NCBI RefSeq assembly: GCF_000186865.1
Contig: NW_008705579.1
Location: forward strand, 675,740 to 739,739
Length of the DNA stretch: 64,000 nucleotides
From: Aureococcus anophagefferens
Lineage: Eukaryota; Sar; Pelagophyceae; Pelagomonadales; Pelagomonadaceae
Direction of reading: 5' to 3'
Shown: positions 9,860 through 17,232 of the stretch, in pieces
How positions within the stretch are numbered: position 1 is the first letter of the stretch
Layout of the letters: every line of letters begins with the position of its first letter
Made by a program: the position numbers and the translations under genes
The notes under the pieces: model-generated
Told to the model about the DNA's origin: nothing
The model's database searches: none
The model's input: the letters and a program-made list of their open reading frames with translations, nothing else

Positions 9860-11513
9860 TTACACAAGCGCGCCGCGCGGCGGCGTCGGCATGCGGACGC
9901 CGGTGCCCTTCGGCGCCGACGGCCGCGCGGGCGCGCGGAGCGGCGACGCCGGCGCGCGCGGCGCCGGCGGCGCGCGCGGCGCCGGCGGCTCCCTCGCCGT
10001 CATCTCGACGGCGGCCTTGGGGAAGCCGCGCTGCGGCGCCGGCTCGGTCCGCTCCCGCGTCCTCGCCAGGAACGGCCGCCAGATCATGAAGTTGATGAAG
10101 CCGGAGAGCGCGAGCCAGACGGCCTGCGTGAGGATGAGCCAGGGCTCCGTGCCGCCGCTGTGCACGTAGCCGTCGAGGCGGAAGATGATGCCGTAGACCC
10201 AGACGAGCACGAAGGTCTCCGTGACGAGGAGCGCGCGGAAGCACAGCTCGTGGTGCTTCTTGAACTCGGCGGCCACGCGGCCGCTCGGCGTCGCGACGCG
10301 CGTCAGCGACCGGTGGAGCGACGCGTTGAGCGACCGGACGACGACGACGACGGACACCTGCGTCGCAGCGTCGATCCATGGGCGACGGTTTCGAAGCTCT
10401 CGAGCGCTCGACGAGCGACGACGGCGCGTCCGAACGTCGGCCGAAACGACGCGACCGAGCCGCGTCGAACGATTCGCGCGCGCGGGCGGACGCCTGCGCG
10501 AGGAGCACGTAGAGGTAGAGCGGCCCGTAGAAGGCGAAGACCCAGTGGCCCGTGAGCCAGCACGTGCCGTCGGCCGTCGGGCCCATGGCGCCCGCCGCGT
10601 GGGCCGCGACGCAGGACGCGAGCGCGGACGTCCAGACGAACAAATGGTACCTGGGCAGGAAAAGAGAGCGAAATTCCCAATTTCAAAGGCTCCTTTCTCG
10701 GCCGATTTCCACTCGTTTTGGCTGATTTTTGGACGAGCGATCATCTCTCGGAGCGATCTCGAAGCGTGGATGCTTTTTCTAGAACGCGCGCGCGAAACAC
10801 TCACATTGAAGCGACTTTGAATCACCCTTTTCCTGCCCTGCGTGGTACGTTGTCAGATAGCGCCGCGCGAGCGTCAGCCGGTTCTTCCGCCCCACGGTCA
10901 GCGGCCGCACCATGGTCAGCACGAGGTGCAGGCCGTAGATCGTCGACCAGGAGATCGTCGCGAGTCCGAAGAACTGGCCGAACCACGCGGAGACGTAGCA
11001 GAGCGGCCCCGGGCTGTTCGACGGCCGGATGCCCGTCACCGTCAGGAACGACGACGCGAAGAATTTCAGGGCGAAGCCGAAGTCGCAGAGGGACGTGCAC
11101 TGCATGATGTGCATGAGCGGCTGGTAGCGCAGCTCGTCGGGGGACGTGTGCACGCGGTACATGATGTAGCCCGACCCGCCCATGCTCGCGAGGCCGCCGA
11201 CGCCGTAGATGAGCGTCACGCACCAGAGGAAGGCGGTGCCGACGATGCGCCGCGACATGACGAGAAAGAACCAGGGCACGACCGTGTAGGCGACGACGAG
11301 CGCGAGGAACTCGCGCTGGCGCACGGAGTAGCGCAGCAACGGCGCGCGGCGCTCCAAATAGGGCAGCATCAGCACGACGTCGCTCAGCGTGGAGAAGGAC
11401 GCCTCCCGCTTCGGGCGAAAGATGGACTCGCGCACGCGTCGCCACCGCCGCTTCTTCGGCTCCTCCTTGGCCTCCTCGACGCCATCGTCGACTGCCCGAC
11501 TCGACGACGCCAT
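9860..11513 (-). CDS. seven-transmembrane receptor (cAMP-receptor/secretin-like GPCR)
   Basis: Exons 10849..11513, 10494..10650 and 9860..10357 give 439 aa. Seven hydrophobic segments are visible: LALVVAYTVVPWFFLV, FLWCVTLIYGVGGLA, FGFALKFFASSFLTV, FFGLATISWSTIYGLHLVL, SALASCVAAHAAGAM, FAFYGPLYLYVLLA followed by VSVVVVV, and TFVLVWVYGIIF with LALSGFINFMIW. CWLTG before TM5 and FYGPLYLYVLL in TM5 resemble Dictyostelium cAMP-receptor/secretin-class GPCRs. The N-terminus is basic and lacks a signal peptide. The tail is Pro/Ala-rich. One type B introner and one GC-AG intron that looks like a decayed introner bound a 157-bp exon. Confidence 0.75.
10358..10493 (-). mobile_element. probable aged introner (136-nt GC-AG intron)
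   Basis: Removal joins LLAQ to VSVVVVVRSLN in frame. In gene sense the flanks are GCGTCCGC (donor side) and GTGTCCGT (acceptor side), 6 of 8 matching. Inside, TCGTTTCGGCCGACG then TTCGGACG parallels the A/B body TCGTTTCGGCTGATT then TTTGGACG, with AT bases turned to GC and with deletions. I infer an old introner that has drifted to host composition; this is less certain than the other copies. Confidence 0.5.
10651..10840 (+). mobile_element. introner type B (190 bp), antisense to gene
   Basis: TSD-like flanks AATGGTAC (10643..10650) and CGTGGTAC (10841..10848) share six bases. In gene sense the donor is GTACCACG and the exonic copy GTACCATT. The intron is 10651..10848 (198 nt), GT-AG, phase 2, giving RRYLTTYHLFVW. 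Confidence 0.88.
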
Positions 11514-11677
11514 GGCTGCCCGACTTCACACACGCGTTGAGGTCTTGCACTACAACTGAAGATTTTCTGCGATTATTGGCCGCCACTCATGAGCCACTCG
11601 ATCCGAGGCGACTTCTCCGAGCACGAAGCCGACGAGGACACGCCGACGAGGCACGCCGACTCGCAAAGCCACATTTC

Positions 11678-12752
11678 ATGTCCGCCATGTCCAAGACCAT
11701 CCTCGTCACCGGCGGGAACAGCGGCATCGGCGCGGCGCTCTGCAAGCTCCTCGCCACGGAGCACGGCTGCCGCGTGCTCCTCGGCGCGCGGTCGCCGGAG
11801 AAGGGCGAGAAGGCCAAGGCCGACATCGTGGCGAAGTACCCCGACGCGAAGATCGACGTCGTGGCCATCGACGTCGCGTCCGACAGCTCCGTCGCCGCGG
11901 CGGCGGCAGCGGTGAAGGCCATGGGCGTCACGTTGTACGCGTTGGTCAACAACGCGGGCCTCGGCCTCGCGCAGGCGGACGACGACGCGCACAACACGGC
12001 GGCGGTCATGAACGTCAACTACGCGGGCCCGAAGCGCGTCACGGACGCCTTCGTCCCGTTGATCCAACCCGACGGCGGCCGCGTCGTCAACGTCTCGTCC
12101 GGCGCCGCGTCCGCGTGGGTCAAGGGCTGTGTTGAAATCAAATCTTCAAGCCGACTTCAACGTGCGCATATGCGAAAGTTCCGACGCAAGCTCTTCGGCT
12201 GTGCTTCGAGAACTCGGCGAGAGCAATCGATCCGTCCAAAAATCAGCCGAATCGACTTCGATGTGACCGAGCTAGAGAGGTTTGAAGTTTTTGCTGGACG
12301 GGGCGTTCCACTGGTTGATTTCCACACAGGTCAAGGGCCAGGACGCGGCCACCAAGAAGCTCTACTCGACGCCGGGCCTCACGCAGGCCCAGCTCGACGC
12401 CTCCGTGGCCAAGGAGGTCGCCGCGGGCAACGTCGGCTGGGGCGACGGCTACGGCATCTCGAAGGCGGCGCTGACGGCGCTGACCCTCGTCCAGGCCGCG
12501 GCGCACCCGACGCTCGTCGTCGTCTCGCTGAGCCCGGGCTTCATCATGACGCCCATGACCGTGGGCTACGGCGCCAAGCTCTCGCCCGAGGAGGGCTGCA
12601 AGTCCTCGATCAAGTGCCTCTTCGGCGACGTCGTCTCGGGCCTCTACTACGGCAGCGACGGCCTCCGCTCGCCCATGACCGTGAGCCGCGACCCGGGCAC
12701 GCCGGAGTACGCGGGCGAGGACGACCCGGACCCGGCCAAGTACAACAAGTAA
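11678..12752 (+). CDS. short-chain dehydrogenase/reductase (carbonyl-reductase-like)
   Basis: NAD(P)-dependent SDR. Exons 11678..12118 and 12330..12752 give 287 aa. It has the nucleotide motif TGGNSGIG, NNAG, the serine in RVVNVSSG, the catalytic YGISK pair and the PGFIMTPMT loop, all in order. Two close in-frame ATGs (11678, 11687) are possible starts; MSKTILVTGG at the second fits the SDR N-terminus best. A type A introner sits after the catalytic serine strand and splices in phase 0 to give SAWVKGQDAATKKL. The C-terminus converges on another SDR gene two bases away, but the two proteins are not close homologues. Substrate unknown. Confidence 0.87.
12127..12329 (+). mobile_element. introner type A (203 bp)
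   Basis: TSD GTCAAGGG is perfect at 12119..12126 and 12330..12337. The intron is 12119..12329 (211 nt), GT-AG, phase 0. It begins CTGTGTTGAAATCAA and ends TTGATTTCCACACAG. Confidence 0.94.
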
Positions 12753-12754
12753 GC

Positions 12755-14086
12755 GTCACTTCGTGCCCGCGTACGTGTCGCGGCACGCGCGCACGAGGGA
12801 CCGGCCGACGCCGAGGTCCACGAGGACCCGGTCCGTCGCGGCCCAGAGCGCGCGCCGTGCGCCGGGTCCAGCGTGGGGGCGTCGCCGGCGACCTCGTCGT
12901 CGCCGCGCACGGCGGCGGCCTGCGCGTCCGCGTCCGCGACGCCCGCGGCGACGGCCCGGAGCGGCCGCGCCTTCGCCGCGAGCGCCGTCGGGTCGGTCCC
13001 CGCCGTCACCCAGGACGCGGGCATCCACAGGTCGCCGCTCTCCGCCTCCGCGTCGAAGCACGCCCGCAGCAGGGGCACGACGCCGTGGCTCGCAGGCTGC
13101 GCTCGGGCGAGCGGAAACGCGAAGGGCAGGAGCAGCGGCAGCGGGTTCCACCAGGGAAAGCTCGCGAGGAACGTCGCGCCGAGGTTCGTCTTCACGAGGC
13201 CCGGCTCCGCCGACAGGCTCTTGATCTTGCCGTGGTCGCCGAGGCGGCGGTGCAGCTCCATCGCGAAGACGGCCTGCGACAGCTTCGCCTGGCCGTAGCG
13301 CGCGAAGCGGCCGCCCGGCGCGTCGCCGCCGAGCGCGCCCGGCGGCGACCGGCCGAGGTAGCGCTCGGGGTCGTAGGCGCCGTTGTTTTTGTTGTTGCGC
13401 TGGCCGCTGTGGTGCTGGACGACGCGCGCCTCGCCGCGCGCGGCCGCGGCGACCTTGAGGCTCGGGAGGAGGAGCTTCGTGAGCAGGACGAGCGCCAAGA
13501 CGGAGACCTGCGCCGTCGCGTCGTAGCCGTCCCGGCTCCGCACGTCCGCGCCGGAGAACAGGCCCGCGTTGCAGGCGAGCACGTCGACGCCGCCGGGCGC
13601 GAGCGCCGCGACGTCGCCCGCGGCCGCCTTGACGCTCTCGAGCGAGAGGAACTCGGCGTCGACGGCGTGCACCGCGGTCGCGCCGCCGACGCTCTCGGAG
13701 AGCTCGTCGAGGCGGTCCCAGGCGAGCGCGGACCGCGGCGAGTCGCGATTCACGCAGATGAGCAGGGCGGCTTTTTTGAGCACCGCCGCGCGCGCGACCT
13801 GGAGGCCCAGGCCGCTGGTCGCGCCGGTGACGCAGACGCACTTGCCTTCCAGCGACGGCAGCGAGTCGAGCACCGCCGCGAAGACGCCGGCGCCGTCGTC
13901 GGGGTCGTCCCCGCGCGGGTCCGTCACGCCCGGCGCGACCTCCGGCGCGAGCGCCGCGTAGAGGGGCACGAGCGCGAGGAGCGACGCGCCGGCGAGTTGC
14001 AGCGCCTTCGACCGGCACCGCAGGCACGCCGCGGCGGCGGCGACGGCCGCGGCGCCGTAGACGCGCGGCGTCGTGAGCACGGGCAT
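12755..14086 (-). CDS. membrane-anchored short-chain dehydrogenase
   Basis: SDR of the retinol-dehydrogenase/WW-oxidoreductase kind. The ATG at 14086 opens two N-terminal hydrophobic segments (AAAVAAAAACL, LAGASLLALVPLYAAL), then TGATSGLG, LACNAGL, RVVQHHS and YGQAKLS (Tyr/Lys catalytic pair). The SDR frame runs to about 12880. The expected C-terminal helix and tail (ALWAATDRVLVDLGVGRS, then RACRDTYAGTK) continue in another frame to a TGA at 12755..12757. No intron fits, so a one-base frameshift near 12855-12890, real or from assembly, is the likely reason. Length across the shift is about 440 aa. Confidence 0.72.
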
Positions 14087-14225
14087 GGCGGCGCCGAAGG
14101 GCTGCCCCGCGCCGAAGGGCTGGCCGAACGGCCGCTCCCGAACGCCGAGAGGCTGTCTGAGGCGAGCCGAGAAATTGACAGAGTCTGGAGCACTGCGAGC
14201 ACGCGAAACCCCGAGGCCCGCAACG

Positions 14226-15764
14226 ATGAAGACCTACAACATCGAAAACGAGCACAACATAACAACCACCGTCGTGAAGATCGACAACGACCTCGACACG
14301 GACGACGCCATGGCCCTCGTGAGCTTCTTCGTCTTCATGTTCGCCCTCATCCTGCTGGGCCTGCTCATCTACTACGGGTCGAGCCTGAAACTCTGGTGGC
14401 GCCAGTCGGTCGTCTTCCCCATCCGGCGCCTCTGCTGCGAGAAGGAGCGGAAGCGGCTCTGGCGCCTCCACAAGGACGCGGTGATCCGCGCGGACCGCGC
14501 GCTCGCGGGGGCGCGCGAGAGCGACCCGTCGCTCCTCGAGGAGGCGCCGTCGTCCGAGGACCCCCTGGAGCGCGCCCTCGACTCGCTCGTGGGCCTCGAG
14601 CCGCTCAAGGAGGAGATCCGCGCGCTGCGGCGCACGCTCGTCGTCGAGCAGCAGCGGCGGAACGTGCTGAATCTGGGCGGCGACGGCAAGAAGCGCAAGG
14701 CCGCGCGCGTGTCCGCGCCCCACATGGTCTTCCGGGGCTCGCCGGGCACGGGCAAGACCCACGCCGCGCGCCTCATCTCCCAGCTCCTCAAGGAGCTCGG
14801 CTACGTCCACGGCGACATCGTCGAGGTGCAGCGCGCCGACTTGGTCGCGGGCTACGTGGGCCAGACGGCGCTCAAGACGCGCGCGGTCATCAACCGCGCC
14901 AAGGGCGGCGTCCTCTTCGTCGACGAGGCCTACGCGCTGACGCCGGGCACGTCCGCGGCGGCCGGCCGCGACTTCGGGGCGGAAGCGGTGCAGGAATTGA
15001 TGCGCGACCTCACGTCCGGCGACCCCGTCGTCATACTGGCGGGCTACCCCCGGGAGATGGAGCGTTTTCTGAACGTGAACCCGGGCCTGAGCCGCCGCTT
15101 CCAGGTGCGCTTCACCTTTGCGGACTACTCGATCCAGCAGCTCGCGGCCATCTTCGTGAAGATCGCGGACCGCAACGGCTTCCGCCTCGGCCGCGACTGC
15201 TCCGCGGCGCACCTCGAGCACGTGCTCTCGACGCACTTCCCGGAGAGTTTGTGCCGCAAGTGGAACGGCGGCCTGCCCGAGGGCCTCTTCCGCCGCGCGC
15301 AGGACGCGCTCGCGAAGCGGCTCAACGTGCTCACGATGTCGGCCGAGGCCGCGCTCACGCTCACGTCCGCGGACGTCGTCGCGGGGGTGAAGATCCTCGC
15401 GGCGACGCTCGGCGGCGACGACATGGCCCGTCCGCGGGCGCCGCGCCGCGCGCCGCGCGTCGCGCCGCCGGGCGCGCCCGTGGCGATGCCGCGGCCGCCC
15501 GCGCCGCGCGCCGCGGCGCCGGACGACGACGACGACATGTACGAGGACGACGAGGAGGCGCCGGCGCCGGACCTCTCGGCGGCGCTGGAGACGGAGAACC
15601 CGCTCCACGCCATCCTCCAGAGCCTCGGCGCGGACGGGCTGCCCTTCGACAAGCTCAAGAACGTGCCCGCGCGCCTCGACCGCCTCGAGCGGAGCCTCAA
15701 CGGCCTCATCCTCGCGAACCAGGCCCAGGTCAACCCCTGGGCCGCGCCCGCGCCCGCGCCCTAG
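14226..15764 (+). CDS. membrane-anchored CbbX/SpoVK-like AAA+ ATPase
   Basis: 512 aa, intronless, from the ATG at 14226. One transmembrane segment lies near the N-terminus (LVSFFVFMFALILLGLLIYY). The AAA+ domain follows: Walker A GSPGTGKT, a pore-loop-like GYVGQTALKT, Walker B VLFVDEAYAL, sensor 1 VVILAGYPREM and the arginine finger region NPGLSRRF. This order and the GLEPLKEEIR lead-in match the CbbX/SpoVK branch, whose plastid members remodel Rubisco. The membrane anchor and the acidic, Pro-rich tail argue against plastid CbbX itself, so the client is unknown. Confidence 0.82.
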   Translation: MKTYNIENEHNITTTVVKIDNDLDTDDAMALVSFFVFMFALILLGLLIYYGSSLKLWWRQSVVFPIRRLCCEKERKRLWRLHKDAVIRADRALAGARESDPSLLEEAPSSEDPLERALDSLVGLEPLKEEIRALRRTLVVEQQRRNVLNLGGDGKKRKAARVSAPHMVFRGSPGTGKTHAARLISQLLKELGYVHGDIVEVQRADLVAGYVGQTALKTRAVINRAKGGVLFVDEAYALTPGTSAAAGRDFGAEAVQELMRDLTSGDPVVILAGYPREMERFLNVNPGLSRRFQVRFTFADYSIQQLAAIFVKIADRNGFRLGRDCSAAHLEHVLSTHFPESLCRKWNGGLPEGLFRRAQDALAKRLNVLTMSAEAALTLTSADVVAGVKILAATLGGDDMARPRAPRRAPRVAPPGAPVAMPRPPAPRAAAPDDDDDMYEDDEEAPAPDLSAALETENPLHAILQSLGADGLPFDKLKNVPARLDRLERSLNGLILANQAQVNPWAAPAPAP

Positions 15765-15790
15765 ACGGAAAAGACCGCGCTTTTACAAAC

Positions 15791-16377
15791 CTAGACGGAC
15801 GCCTGGTCGGACCCGACGGGCGGGATCGCCGGCGGCGTGTACTTTTCGCCCGGCGCGTCGAAGATCGACGTGTCCTTGCAGTAGACGACGGCCATGAGGA
15901 TGCCGCTGGAGATCGTGAGGATGCCGCAGGACAGGCCCAAGGCGTTCGAGTGGCTCGAGTCGAGGCCGAACTGTAAAAAACCGACGAAGACGAGGAAGAC
16001 GGCCTTCGTCACGGGCTTGTACATGAAGCCGAAGTTCGCGCGGTAGACGGCGTCGACGTAGGCGATGGGCTTGGGCAGGAAGGACATGGCCTCGAAGACG
16101 AAGAGCATGACGGCGAAGAGGAAGACGTAGAGCGCGACGAAGATCGCGTCGGTGTCCGACTCGCTCGACTCGTTCGACAGCGAGTCGATGGCCGTCGCGC
16201 ACATGAAGACGCAGAGGCCGATGTTGGCGACGCGGAACATCTGCGCGCGGGCGACGCGTGGGCGGGCGGGGCGTCGCGGCGCGTCGCGCGGCGCGGACGC
16301 ACCAGGGGCACATGCTTGGCGACGGCCGGGCTGCACCGGCCCGTCTGCGCCTGGGACTGGGCCTGGTCGCCCTCCAT
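15791..16377 (-). CDS. COPI-associated / TVP15-like four-TM protein
   Basis: Two exons, 16303..16377 (25 codons) and 15791..16240, give 174 aa. Four hydrophobic segments with short loops (VANIGLCVFMCATAID, FVALYVFLFAVMLFVF, VTKAVFLVFVGFLQFGL, CGILTISSGILMAVVY) and FRVxNIxLCxxM at the start match the COPI-associated (Tvp15) family of Golgi vesicle membrane proteins. The 62-nt intron (GTGCGTCC...GCGCAG) joins HVPL to MFRVANIG in phase 0. If exon 1 is wrong, translation could start at that Met. The C-terminus is Pro-rich and cytosolic. Confidence 0.68.
16241..16302 (-). other. 62-nt GT-AG intron, no repeat identity
   Basis: Inferred intron in the COPI-associated gene. Donor GTGCGTCC, acceptor CGCGCAG. 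No target-site duplication and no similarity to the introner types. Confidence 0.5.
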
Positions 16378-16573
16378 CGCCGGCGGCGGCGGCGCGGCGA
16401 GAGCGCGACGGCGGCGCGCGGCGAGAGAGCCTCTCGCGCACACCAGGCGGCGGCGGCGTCGATGGCGTCGAAGGCGAGGTGGCCAGTGGTCCGAGGCGAA
16501 TATTGCCACAATTTCCTTTTTTTAACAATTGGCGCAGCGCCCTCCGGCGGGCACGTCGACACGAGCTCCCACT

Positions 16574-17050
16574 TCACAAACACACGTGGGTCGCGTCGAC
16601 CTTGCACTCGTCGCCGAGAGCATCGAGCGCGCCGATGACGGACGCGACGTCGCCGTCGAGGACGCGCACCGTGCACGCCTTCTCGTCCGCCGCGCCGAGC
16701 TTCGCCAGCACCTTGGACGACTTGCACGCCGCCGTCGCGCGCCGCTTGAGCGCGCGCGGTTCCGTCGACGTCAGCTTCGTGCCCATCGTGTAGTCGCCCG
16801 CGCCCATGCGCTGCAGGTTCTTGCCGTTCTGGCTGTACGTGATCTCGTTCGCTCGTACGGCGCCCGCGAGTATATCGCCGACGTCCGCCGGCGCCGCGGT
16901 CGGCGACGCGCAGAGCACGAGTGCGACCGCGGACGACAGCGCACGCGCAAACGGCGTGCGGGATGGCAGCGGCGTCGGCTGTGGTCTCGTGTGCGGCGCG
17001 AGCGCAGCGCACGAAGCGACGGCGAAGACGAGCCGCCAGACGCGAAGCAT
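16574..17050 (-). CDS. probable plastid-targeted (thylakoid lumen?) protein
   Basis: 158 aa, intronless, from the ATG at 17050. A hydrophobic ER signal (LVFAVASCAALAP) ends in an A-L-A-P cleavage context like the ASAFAP motif of stramenopile plastid proteins. An Arg/Pro-rich transit stretch and a second hydrophobic segment ending AAPA (ALSSAVALVLCASPTAAPA) follow, like a lumen signal. The mature part (about 100 aa; EITYSQNGKNLQRMGAGDYTMG, two Cys-containing stretches) is not recognised. Targeting inference is moderate; function unknown. Confidence 0.6.
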   Translation of the reverse strand: MLRVWRLVFAVASCAALAPHTRPQPTPLPSRTPFARALSSAVALVLCASPTAAPADVGDILAGAVRANEITYSQNGKNLQRMGAGDYTMGTKLTSTEPRALKRRATAACKSSKVLAKLGAADEKACTVRVLDGDVASVIGALDALGDECKVDATHVCL

Positions 17051-17232
17051 GCTCGTCGCAGAGGAGCTGGTCGCGGATCACGCGTGCGCGCAATCTAGAG
17101 ATTAGACACGTCGCAGCGTCGCGCGCGTCGAGACAACAAGATCGCACAGCCCTCGGAAGAGCGCGGGCCGAGAGGGCAAGCATACAAAGTTGAGCGGAAA
17201 CATCCACATCCACGCGCAGCCCCGACCTGCCG

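Noticed and set aside
7481..10169. Very long open frames on both strands (for example over 7481-9841, 11537-15976, 46796-49339)
   Set aside because: In GC-rich DNA antisense frames stay open by chance. These read as Arg/Ala/Pro low complexity and lie opposite clear genes.
14226..15764. Naming the AAA protein as plastid CbbX
   Set aside because: It has an N-terminal membrane anchor and no plastid presequence, so only the family is assigned.
16985..17232. A transposase or autonomous introner in this window
   Set aside because: No integrase-like or transposase motif (DDE, RNase H-like) was found in any plausible frame here or elsewhere in the window.
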